A stretch of DNA of 64,000 nt, from positions 1 to 64,000 of the forward strand of contig JAUIRK010000015.1 in the NCBI GenBank assembly GCA_030549495.1, written 5' to 3'. Positions within the stretch are counted from its first letter, which is position 1. The number at the start of each line of letters is the position of its first letter. Under the pieces are notes generated by a model, which saw only the letters and a list, made by a program, of their open reading frames with translations, had not been told where the DNA came from and did no database searches. Made by a program: the position numbers and the translations under genes. The DNA is from Nectonema munidae (lineage: Eukaryota; Nematomorpha; Nectonematoida; Nectonematidae). Below are positions 47,401 through 52,739 of this stretch, piece after piece.

Positions 47401-48524
47401 TCAGTGTCTCATGCAAGAAAAGTGTATTTTAGAGCCTGGAGAAAGTTTTTTTGTCGAAATTCACAATTTTTTTAATTTTTGTGTTTTTTCATAAAATTGG
47501 TCACTTGAAAAAACGCCAGGGCAGTAAAAAAAATTTTTTGAAGTCACCCTAGTGTATACAATACATTTATATATTTTAGGAAGTTCTAAGTGGGTAAAAT
47601 AAATTCGAAGTGGACGTGGGGAAGGATAGCCCCCACTATTGATAGGCCCGTTTATAACCAAGAGTAATCAAAAATTAATAAGGTTATAAAAGATTCTAAA
47701 TCATGTTTAGATGAATATGCCATGTTTGACTGCCAATCAAAACTTTTTTAGATCAATAAAGACCAACATTTTTTCATTATAGGTCAATAGTCAAAAAATT
47801 TCATTTGGTTAATTTTTTTTTCTTTATTTTACCAAGTTTTTATAATGTTAAGCCTTATTCTTATGTCTTTCTTTCTTTTAGAAATAAATTTTCGGTATAT
47901 AAATTTTTTACAAAATCTATAAGCAAAACAAAAAAATTTTAAGGATGGAACAATTTGTTATTATTTTTCAAGCCGATTTTTTTCTTTAGATTTTTAAAAC
48001 TTTTTAGGTCAATTTTTAATGTCAAGATTATAACAAAAGTATAGCATGTATAATTGATTATTCAAAAATTGATTTATCTTTCAACATTATTCAATCTTAA
48101 AAAGCAAAAAAGGAATTACTTCATCATTGTTGAGATATGTGTTTTTGAAGTTTAGTTCGTTGGAGTCTAAGGGTAAGGGCGAGAAAAAGAATTTAGCCCA
48201 ATCGGAGTCTTCATAACAAAATGGAATGATTCGTGTCAGCAAAAATAAACTATTAATGCCTTAAAAGAAATAAAAAGTAAGAATAAAAAGAGAAAAGACA
48301 AAAAAGTGTATACAAGCGATTTCTGAAGAAGGAGTTCTGCATGAAAGGTTAGCAGACTCTGCCAACTTCTTGATGCATTTGTAAGTCAGCAATGCTAAAT
48401 TAGAGGCGAAAATCGAGCGAATGCTTCTCACCTTGTTGGCATCAAAGTAGAGGTAGATGTCATGAAGAGTGAATTTACTTGAAAAAAGGACGTCCCAGAA
48501 GTCATTACTTTTCGATTTTATGTC
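23322..48524 (-). CDS. HID1: HID1 homologue, multi-exon, partial at both ends
   Basis: Fifteen exons on the minus strand, in order, read as one HID1-like protein of roughly 720 residues: 48524-48314, 48259-48120, 43085-43029, 42971-42803, 33958-33848, 33735-33626, 33459-33405, 33332 to about 33190, 31309-31108, 31008-30857, 30797-30719, 26603-26542, 26479-26377, 26292-25781 and 23402-23322. Diagnostic blocks are DSCEYIWEKGIGFA, HHALPLFTSMINTV, FSGERNFGVVLNK, SPYIKSLSMNTAN and FNNIIQYQFDGNSNL. HID1 is a peripheral Golgi/trans-Golgi protein needed for dense-core vesicle formation and neuropeptide sorting. The first exon (about 20 residues with the myristoylation start) and the last 100 or so residues were not found. 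The donors of exons 8 and 9 and the exon 5 to 6 join are less sure. Introns carry many transposons, but none was found inside an exon. Confidence 0.9.
24071..24100. repeat. Tc1-like terminal motif, solitary
   Basis: TACAGCGGGAGGCAAAAATA and the following TTGAACAC resemble the outer end of Tc1/mariner elements next to a TA. No second end or transposase was found near it. Confidence 0.4.
25781..26603 (-). CDS. HID1: HID1 exons: SPYIKSLSM, FNNIIQYQFDG and acidic linker
   Basis: Three exons lie close together: 26603-26542, 26479-26377 and 26292-25781, separated by short introns of 62 and 84 bases. They read SPYIKSLSMNTANNLVKLLQ, then a block with HNHTFLFLLLEAFNNI and IIQYQFDG, then GNSNLIYQIISHRFIFHNLF followed by a serine- and acid-rich linker of about 150 residues ending DTRPTVC. 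Phases match (2-0, 0-1, 2-0). Donors are GTAAAA, GTGAGT and GTAAGT. The linker corresponds to the poorly conserved middle of vertebrate HID1. These are the most conserved exons of the gene. Confidence 0.93.
26708..30294 (+). mobile_element. RTE-like LINE with PHD-like finger, 12-bp target duplication
   Basis: This 3.6-kb insertion is flanked by TGATCTTATAAA (26696-26707 and 30294-30305) and ends in a GATGAT-type tail. It carries endonuclease, reverse transcriptase and C-terminal regions in a single frame set with no separate ORF1, as in RTE-type LINEs and the CFDP2-like families. It sits in the HID1 intron between exons 30797-30719 and 26603-26542, opposite in strand to HID1. Its GC content is higher than that of its surroundings, fitting a more recent arrival. 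A 5' segment with GGCGCCAGGAAGGGCATCC (27034-27052) precedes the coding part. Confidence 0.9.
27085..30255 (+). pseudogene. RTE-like LINE polyprotein: endonuclease, reverse transcriptase, PHD-like finger
   Basis: Endonuclease motifs are RFASLNVGSMVGK, AGVQEVRYKNEG, VVSVYAPQ, ILGDFNGHVG and VTDYILYN (27085-28000). Reverse transcriptase motifs are LVPLYKGKGDVKDCSNYRSI, GFMPNKSTID, SFIDLEKVFDCV, GSVLSPLLF and the catalytic FLYADDLV (about 28795-29330). An unusual insert follows at about 29470-29610: CSCCGERV, QCFKYEKWVHKRC and FVCRRC, spaced like a PHD finger. The C-terminal part (RLRWFGHLERMDD, AKRGRPKKTW) is typical of the family. The copy is broken: a frame change near 27470-27485, a TAG at 28454-28456, a frame change near 28720, a TAG at 28915-28917, and a TAA at 29215-29217 where GVHQGS would be expected. 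It is dead but little decayed. Confidence 0.9.
30719..31309 (-). CDS. HID1: HID1 exons: NSTK, SGERNFGV and MLTIIVN blocks
   Basis: Three exons are present. The exon 31309 to about 31108 reads NSTKASELWMHQESLILFWQ and aligns with NSTKKIQFHQELLVLFWK of HID1; its donor GTTCCA is weak. The exon 31008-30857 reads CFLHMCIFVILLFSGERNFG onward to GNHADLLLN and has a strong GTAAGT donor. The exon 30797-30719 reads VIFKVFVSGQLNVYTMFESM then LTIIVN, with acceptor TGTATAG. The introns are very short (99 and 59 bases). Phases agree for all three joins as drawn. Confidence 0.88.
31435..31605 (-). repeat. Unassigned GC-richer block with AAC-type tail
   Basis: About 165 bases, clearly richer in G and C than the intron around them, read on the minus strand as AAGGTGGGGTGCGGTCTGGC and end GAGGTAAACAACAACAACCC. 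The AAC-rich end suggests the 3' tail of a retroposon (SINE or LINE end). It lies in a HID1 intron. No tRNA boxes were convincing and no protein family was recognised. Confidence 0.4.
32649..32971. repeat. Tigger/pogo-type MITE with TA flanks
   Basis: The ends are inverted repeats of about 20 bases: GGTTGACTATCACTAAT on the left and, read in reverse, GTTTGACTATCACTAAT on the right. Both are flanked by TA, giving a 323-bp element with no coding capacity. The end sequence and TA flanks resemble the Tigger element at 34779-37057. Confidence 0.7.
33190..33958 (-). CDS. HID1: HID1 exons: HALPLFTS, LVEACLHILI, linker and LLTEEMQSY blocks
   Basis: Four exons are present. 33958-33848 reads FFCSPNNHHALPLFTSMINT. 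33735-33626 reads TALVEACLHILIVVLSYSKK and aligns with LVEEAAQVLIVTLDHD. 33459-33405 is a short charged linker (ADQANIIEHDNKKRMEIK) with excellent splice sites. 33332 to about 33190 reads FKESNFKRFENLLTEEMQSY and aligns loosely with EEDFQFILKGIARLL onward. Phases agree across all the joins as drawn. The donor after 33848 is inferred as GTGATG and skips the region that in human HID1 reads DPVGYGIPYNHLLFSDYRE. The end of the last exon is not resolved. Confidence 0.8.
34779..37057 (+). mobile_element. Tigger (pogo) DNA transposon, 2.28 kb
   Basis: A TA dinucleotide flanks both ends (34777-34778 and 37058-37059). The terminal inverted repeats are GTCAAACCTGTCTTA on the left and, read in reverse, CAGTCAAACCTTTATTAAG on the right. 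The interior holds a CENP-B-like transposase gene in the same orientation. Both ends and most of the gene are present, so it was once a full-length autonomous copy. It sits in the HID1 intron between 42803 and 33958. Confidence 0.87.
35418..36920 (+). pseudogene. Tigger/pogo transposase, broken
   Basis: The start MSIKRISLILQQKYDAIKLL is the helix-turn-helix of CENP-B-type DNA-binding domains. Then follow YLTGNEEINTLTYEWFIDAL, FNMDETGLFF (first catalytic aspartate), GGKRSKERITVALCASMTGE, KKAWMSGDIFGEWL, LLFIDNAPCHPNLK (second catalytic aspartate) and EPMDQGIIKAMK (third). The charged C-terminus ends at 36918-36920. A TAA at 35532-35534 replaces the expected glutamine after DLGVGKT, and several further frame changes follow. 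A GTAAGG...TTTTTAG interval of about 50 bases near 35950-36000 sits between conserved blocks and looks like a small intron. The frame at 36347-36844 is the longest open remnant. Confidence 0.88.
37180..37762. mobile_element. hAT-type MITE, 583 bp, same end family as 48902-52471
   Basis: The left end is CAAGGGGCACATC. The right end, in reverse, is CAGAGTCGCACATCCTCAAA. The flanking octamers are AATACAAG (37172-37179) and ATTACAAG (37763-37770), matching at seven of eight bases, as expected for an old hAT target duplication. The right end matches the left terminus of the 3.57-kb element at 48902 (CAGGGGCGCACATCCTCAGA). No coding capacity is seen. Confidence 0.75.
37977..38030. repeat. Solitary hAT-type left end
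   Basis: CAGGGGTGCACATCCATAAA belongs to the same terminal family as 37180-37762 and 48902-52471. No matching right end or octamer duplication was found, so it is a truncated copy. Confidence 0.55.
38031..40103. other. HID1 intron sequence with a homopolymer-rich patch
   Basis: No gene was recognised. At about 39055-39375 almost the whole sequence consists of runs of C, T, A and G (for example CACCACCCCCCCGGGTGG), which looks like low-quality consensus or a decayed simple repeat. At about 39540-39790 there is more mixed sequence rich in GGACC/GGTCC words (GACCGGACTAGAG), perhaps another decayed repeat. Confidence 0.45.
40104..42692 (+). mobile_element. hAT transposon with DUF4371-type transposase, 2.6 kb
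   Basis: The inverted ends are CAAGGGCATCGGCAA on the left and, in reverse, CAGGGGCGTCTGCAAG on the right. A transposase gene on the plus strand fills the interior. The pentamer AACAG lies next to both ends, but a clean octamer duplication was not seen. The element lies in a HID1 intron, opposite in strand to HID1. Confidence 0.82.
40251..42528 (+). pseudogene. hAT transposase (TTF-type finger, DUF4371, dimerisation domain), broken
   Basis: Exon 1 (40251-40384) reads PTNFKFPKRSFGKK and RSFNSTWFKQYAWLHYKK. A 231-bp GT-AG intron follows, and exon 2 (from 40616) opens EKDVAFCFTCMIAAKES, completing a TTF-type zinc finger (FRHWKDATSKFRKH). The catalytic region follows: NGYFSIMVDETTDESNRE, GQCYDGASNMSG and THCYGHALNLAVND, then CPTRWTVRA. 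The end is the hAT dimerisation motif MPATNATSERTFSALRRIKT. Breaks include a frame change near 40940, a TAG at about 41008-41010, disruption at 41660-41850 and a stop at 42238. This family of enzymes cuts and pastes with 8-bp duplications. The copy is inactive as written. Confidence 0.88.
42803..43085 (-). CDS. HID1: HID1 exons: DLLFCPDFTV and DSCEYIWEKG blocks
   Basis: The exon 43085-43029 (57 bases) reads DLLFCPDFTVSLPYKNAAA, identical to vertebrate HID1 over DLLFCPDFTV. Its acceptor is the first AG after a pyrimidine-rich stretch. The exon 42971-42803 reads TTEDLSLIDSCEYIWEKGIG onward to LKLFLTLFSSCLYSTET, and has acceptor TTTTCAG and donor GTAAGC. The intron between them is 57 bases. The exon before DLLFCPDF should carry a PLA..LL.AI block, which was not located, so either a small exon is missed or the region is shortened. 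Confidence 0.9.
43086..45359. other. HID1 intron sequence
   Basis: This is AT-rich intron sequence without recognisable coding. A patch at about 44745-44850 carries repeated ACTCCGA/CTCCGAATCC words (GACTCCGACTCC). Similar words occur near 25570-25680, so it may be a shared repeat. Short frames here look random. Confidence 0.45.
45360..47552 (-). mobile_element. DNA transposon of uncertain superfamily, CTAGGGT ends
   Basis: The left end starts CTAGGGTTATGAATTTTTTC. The right end, read in reverse, is CTAGGGTGACTTCAAAAAA, followed by a shared TGCCCTG word about 20 bases in (TTTGCCCTGCAG against ACTGCCCTGGCG). Between them lie several minus-strand coding pieces of one transposase-like protein. 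No target duplication was recognised beside the ends. It lies within a HID1 intron on the same strand as HID1. Confidence 0.6.
45640..47100 (-). pseudogene. Transposase-like protein with FDGK / CDTTPTNTG / CQHH / ERAIK motifs
   Basis: The pieces in order are a helical N-terminal part (47097-46822, FNEALLNLFDIAKVNGNWLC) and an acidic and basic linker (46800-46429). Next comes a stretch reading NNFCLHFDGKRLL (about 46430-46400), then MITCDTTPTNTGYF, VGCQHHILDRIL and YYFPVISIDP (46227-45856), and finally TNIIAERAIKLPKEL (about 45690-45650). The aspartates of FDGK and CDTT, the C-x2-H motif and the late ERAIK glutamate resemble the catalytic layout of hAT-related DDE enzymes. Uncharacterised arthropod proteins with FDGK then DTT.SNTG motifs are known to me, but I cannot name the superfamily. 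At least four frame changes are needed to connect the pieces. Confidence 0.65.
47553..48119. other. HID1 intron sequence
   Basis: AT-rich intron between the unassigned transposon and the HID1 exon ending at 48120. No coding, repeat or RNA feature is recognised. Confidence 0.5.
48120..48524 (-). CDS. HID1: HID1 exons: FWDVLF and LLTRIIPFCYEDSDW blocks
   Basis: The exon 48524-48314 (211 bases, acceptor TTTTCAG) reads DIKSKSNDFWDVLF, then SNLALLTYKCIKKLAES. It aligns with DAFWDQFW and SNLATLCYKAVEKLV of human HID1. A 54-bp intron (GTATAC to TTTTAAG) follows, then the exon 48259-48120 reads LFLLTRIIPFCYEDSDWAKF, aligning with LLTRVLPYIFEDPDWRGF. Codon phase is preserved across the short intron. 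The exon opens at a codon boundary, so an upstream exon encoding the start Met-Gly and about 20 residues must lie above 48524 or beyond the window. Confidence 0.9.
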
Positions 48525-48590
48525 CTGAAAATAAAAAAAATTATTCAAATATCACATCGCATATAATCTCTAAAGTATTTAATACTTTAA

Positions 48591-48722
48591 AACCCTTTTG
48601 CGACCAGTGTATCATATATGATACATAAACAATTTTACCTTCGTCTACTTTTTCAAATAGTTTTGTATATGAATCTTCTGCTTTTTAATAAATATCGTCT
48701 GCTTTTTCTGGTCACGAAAGTG
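48591..48722. repeat. piggyBac-type MITE, 132 bp
   Basis: TTAA flanks both sides (48587-48590 and 48723-48726). The ends are AACCCTTTTGCGACCAG and, in reverse, CACTTTCGTGACCAG. A perfect palindrome, GTATCATATATGATAC, lies just inside the left end. TTAA duplications with C-rich ends are the hallmark of piggyBac elements. Confidence 0.7.
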
Positions 48723-49012
48723 TTAATTTGTGAAATATAAGCATGTCGTACAAGGACGTTGCGTATAGTTGACCAAACCCTTAGGAGGGAGATAAAATTA
48801 GTCATATGGCTTTTTATTTATTCTATTTTCATATTTTATGAATACTAAAAAAGTTTTTACTTAATAATACAAAAAACCATATAAAATATATAAAAATCAA
48901 TCAGGGGCGCACATCCTCAGAATTATTGGGGGGCGAAATTTTTTGTTGCAATTTCAAAATTAGTGGTCTGGAAATACCACGGGAGACCAAATATTCAGGC
49001 AATCCTTTAAAA

Positions 49013-50005
49013 GGTCCTCAGACATTTCGCCCAATTCTTTTTATAAGACAATTCGCCCCATTATTTTCATAAGACAGTTCGTCCCATGGACAATTCGCCC
49101 CATTTTTTTCATAGGACAATTCGCCCCATTATTTTTATAAGACCGTTCGTCCCATGGACAATTCGCCCCATTATTTTCATAAGACATTTTGTCTCATGGA
49201 CAATTCGCCCCATTATTTTCATAAGACATTTTGTCTCATGGACAATTCGACTAACTATTTTCATAAAACAATTTGCCCCATTATTTTCATAAAATAATTG
49301 GCCTCATAATTTTCTTAAGACGATTTGCCTCATGCTCAATTTGCCCCATTATTTTTATAAGAGAATGCGCTCTATTATTTTTATAAAACTTCCAGTCCTA
49401 TTTTTATAAGACAATTCTTTCCATTAAAAATTTGCTCTATTTTTATAATACAATTCTTGCCATAGACAATTTACTCTATTTATGCAGATCAATTAGCACT
49501 ATTGTTTTATAAAACCGTTTTTTCATTTTTACTCTTTTACGCTTTTTTCATAAGACTATTTTTCGTAAAACGGTTTGGCATATGAACGTTTTGCCTAATA
49601 TCACAACTCATCTCAATAAAAATAGCTATATTTTAATTTTATTTAGTTTTTTGAAGAATTGTTTTTTGAAAGGCAGTTATTTTATAAATGAAACAAATAT
49701 TTAAAATTTTTAAACAAAATAAAAATTAATATCTTGTAATTGTAATATCATTGTAATTATCTTTTTCTTCAATTTCATCATCAATAATTTAAAATTATTT
49801 AAAAGTGATAAAAAAAATTAACAGATAAAATAATTAATTTGAAATACTTTAATAGAGATAAAATAAACAAGAATATAAAAATTTTTAATAATTTTACACA
49901 TATAATAAACAAAGATGGATGAAACAAATAGCCTATGAGACAATTTGTTCATGGGGCGAATCATCTATGGGGCGAATTGTCTATGGGGCAAAATGTCTGT
50001 CGACC
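49013..50005 (+). repeat. GGTC-ended element 1 with short-unit internal array
   Basis: The inverted ends are GGTCCTCAGACATTTCGCCC and, in reverse, GGTCGACAGACATTTTGCCC. The flanking octamers CTTTAAAA and TTTTAAAA agree at seven of eight bases. The left half (49021 to about 49620) is an array mixing a 26-bp unit (GACAATTCGCCCCATT then ATTTTCATAA) with a 16-bp unit (GACAGTTCGTCCCATG). The array unit starts with the same word as the element end. The right part is an AT-rich stretch shared, inverted, with element 2. Confidence 0.8.
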
Positions 50006-50647
50006 TTTTAAAATAGAGTGTATTCAGCGCATACCTAAAGTCCTAAATTTATAAGACTACTTTATATTTTTTTTACAAAATTTGTGAATTTAAATACTAA
50101 ACTTTCAGCGAAAATATTTTAATTAAGTTTGCAGAATATACACTAGTTTAAAAAAAGTGCAAAATTGTTAGGGGGTGGAATAGGCTTTTCATTTGAAAAA
50201 TGAAGTAGTCTACCAGGCACATTACAGGAATTGATGAAAGGATATTTGATTCATAGAGAAAACAAATAACTGAAGGTTAGATAGTTTTATGAGTGAATGT
50301 AGTCTAAAGGCAAAGAGTCTACTAGACACCCTGGGATGTTTATATAAAAAAATTTGATTGATTCAGGGGCAAGTGTATAAAATGAAATTATAATTGTGCA
50401 AACAAAAAATTAAGATCGTATTATTTCATTTTACTCAGCATCATTCAAAAATAGTTTAAAAGCTAAATTGATACAAGCCATAAAAAGTAAAATAACTTTT
50501 AACATTTTGCAATGATTTGCCTTTTAATAAATTTTAAGGAAAAAAAGTTTATCAGAAAAAGTTATAGAGCTTCAACAAAAACTAAAAAATTTTAGGGTAG
50601 AACTTAAGTTTTTGGAAATTAATTTGACGTACCCCCCTACAGCATAC

Positions 50648-50812
50648 TCTATGGGTGGCATGGCAGGTTGGTTGAGATGATGGACTTAGCACGGAAGCCT
50701 CTGGATTCGATTCCTCATCGATACGAATTAGTTCATAGTTTGACATAAGCGGTACATCAGTGCCTTGTCAACAAAAATACACGCGCTGTACCTTACCTTT
50801 TACTTAAAATTG
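50648..50812 (+). repeat. tRNA-derived SINE copy
   Basis: ATGGGTGGCATGGCAGGTTGG resembles the start and A box of a Ser/Leu-type tRNA, and TGGATTCGATTCCTCATC is a good B box. The 3' half, GTGCCTTGTCAACAAAAATA to GTACCTTACCTTTTAC, recurs at 53821-53883 and 60191-60250. A tRNA-like head with a shared body marks a SINE family. It lies inside the large hAT-type element. Confidence 0.65.
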
Positions 50813-51022
50813 AAAAATTTGCTACATAATTAACATAAGAGAGAAAGGAAACAAAATAAACTAATAAAGCAATTTTCACTATTTTAAAATGGGAAATTTA
50901 AACCCATTTTTAAACCGTCTGTTCTCAGAATAATTTCAAAATAATAGAAGGCATAAAGATTTAGAGTTTATTTGATATTTTCAAATTTTTACCCTTTTAA
51001 TTAAAAAATTATTTAATCTAAC

Positions 51023-51427
51023 GGTCGATAGACATTTCGCCCCAAAAACAATTTGCCCCTGGACAAATTGTCTCATAGGCTATTTGCTTCATCAATCTTT
51101 GCTTATTAAATGTGTAAAATTATTAAAAAATTTTATATTCTTGTTTATTTTATCTCTATTAAAATATTTCAAATTAATCATTTTATCTCTTAATTTTTTA
51201 GAATTGTCCATGAGACAAAATATCTTATGAAAATAACGGGGCGAGTTGTCCATGAAACAAAATGTCTTATGAAAATAATGGGGCGAATTGTCCATGAAAC
51301 AAAATGTCTTATGAAAATAATGGGGCGAATTGTCAATGGGACAAACTGTCTTATGAAAATAATGGGGCGAATTTGTCCATGGGACGAACTGTCTTATGAA
51401 AATAATGGGGCGAAATGTCCGAGGACC
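51023..51427 (-). repeat. GGTC-ended element 2, inverted relative to element 1
   Basis: The ends are GGTCGATAGACATTTCGCCC and, in reverse, GGTCCTCGGACATTTCGCCC. The flanking octamers AATCTAAC and AAACTAAC agree at seven of eight bases. The AT-rich core (about 51065-51190) is the reverse complement of 49855-49945 in element 1. The array (about 51210-51420) has the same units in reverse orientation, such as GGGGCGAATTGTCCATG. At 405 bp it is a shorter copy with fewer array units. Confidence 0.8.
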
Positions 51428-51930
51428 AAACTAACATAAATCAAAGTATACGAGAAAAGAAAACCACTGCGTTTTTTTGAATATTTGTCTACAAATAAAA
51501 TTCTGACAGCTGTCATAAATAATAGATCAAGTACATTTTTAATAACTGAAACGTTTTGTTTCGATATTATATTTTTACTATAATAATTAACAAATTTTCT
51601 TTAAAAAAGGTATTTGATTATGTACAGTGTTACTTATAAAATTTAACAATCGAACATTATAAAAGATATCTCTGCTCAAATATTAAGAAAATAGAGTATT
51701 CTTGCTTTTAACCAGAATAGCTAGTCAAAATATTCATTCCCAAATAGCTATTAAAAAAATTTCTTGACTCGAAAAAATAAAAGTTTTCAAATGTAACAAA
51801 CGTAGTGATAAAGATTAAATGACCTTTGTTGAAAAAAATTCTTAGCGCGAGTCTAACAATATTCATTGATATAAAATTGTAACAATTGGAAACTATTTTA
51901 ATTTAACTCTAAATGCAAATTAGATAGAAG

Positions 51931-51985
51931 CAGTGGTGTAACCACAAAAAAGTTAATAGTTGGGGGGGGGCACAATTTAAAAATA
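51931..51985. repeat. CAGTGGTGTAACCAC-type MITE end with G run
   Basis: CAGTGGTGTAACCACAAAAA followed by a run of ten G (about 51961-51970) parallels the start of the MITE at 52566 (CAGTGGCGTAGCCA with a G run). A matching right end was not found, so this copy is truncated. Confidence 0.5.
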
Positions 51986-52565
51986 AAAAACGTGAGCAAC
52001 ATTTTGTATACTTTCTTGATCCTTTCATTGGAGAAATTTTCAAAAACTGATATCGCATAAGTTGCATGGGGCACCATGCGGTACATAGGAGTGTGGGCAC
52101 GGCCCCTCATTCCCCAGCCATTTTTAGAAGAGAAAGCGGAAGAGAAAAACAGAGGACAGAAAGAGAAATAGAACCACTGTGATAGAAGATGAGAAAATCT
52201 AGTGGATCATCAACATGTGTTTGCCCAAAAATACTATAAAGAGGAGACACTGTGATAAACATTGCTGACTTATTGTGTGCATATTGAAGCAATGGATTAT
52301 TATTATATAGCTCTCACGCATCGTCTGTAAAATATGTTCGATACGAATTTCAGAGCAGCTTGGCATGTGATGTTTGATTGATTCGAAAGTCTCCATTCTT
52401 CATACATAGATATCATGATCATCATAGATGTTTTATAAACAAGCCCCTGGACCCCCGGATGTTCGCCCCTGAAATCAATGCTTTTCTAATGCAGTTGAAA
52501 ATTGATTAAAACATATGGTTTCCAAGTTAAATTGGTAAGTTGACTCAGTGATAGTGATGTAAGGA

Positions 52566-52731
52566 CAGTGGCGTAGCCAAAAAATGGAAGTGGGGGGGGG
52601 GGGGCATGCAAGGAATTTAGGGGGCAAGCATATTGGAAATAAAATAAGAACTTTAATTAAGTAGTAAAAATATTTGGTATTTGAGAAGGGGGGAGGGGCA
52701 CGCCCCCTTGCCCCCCTCTGGCTATGCCCTG
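52566..52731. repeat. hAT-type MITE, 166 bp, perfect 8-bp duplication
   Basis: The octamer TGTAAGGA flanks both ends (52558-52565 and 52732-52739). The inverted ends are CAGTGGCGTAGCCA and, in reverse, CAGGGCATAGCCA. Inside the left end is a run of G (about 52592-52604). A short size, clean inverted ends and a perfect octamer identify a young non-autonomous hAT-type element. Confidence 0.85.
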
Positions 52732-52739
52732 TGTAAGGA

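Larger units (their letters stand above)
48902..52471. mobile_element. Large non-autonomous hAT-type element with perfect 8-bp duplication
   Basis: The octamer AAATCAAT flanks both ends (48894-48901 and 52472-52479). The left end is CAGGGGCGCACATCCTCAGA. The right end in reverse is CAGGGGCGAACATCCGGGGG. This is the 8-bp duplication and CAGGGG-type end of hAT elements. The 3570-bp interior has no transposase motif. It carries two oppositely oriented copies of a smaller element (49013-50005 and 51023-51427), a SINE (50648-50812) and a CAGTGGTGTAACCAC-type end at 51931. The perfect octamer points to a fairly recent insertion of an already composite unit, or to later nested insertions. Confidence 0.8.

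Noticed and set aside
49021-49620. CRISPR-like regular repeats
   Set aside because: Units are contiguous, diverged and part of a eukaryotic transposon; there are no unique spacers.
50648-50720. Functional tRNA gene
   Set aside because: Box-like words are present, but the arms do not pair well and the segment continues into a shared SINE body.
52107-52396. Minus-strand frames as a HID1 first exon
   Set aside because: No match to the conserved start of HID1, and the region lies inside the large hAT-type element.
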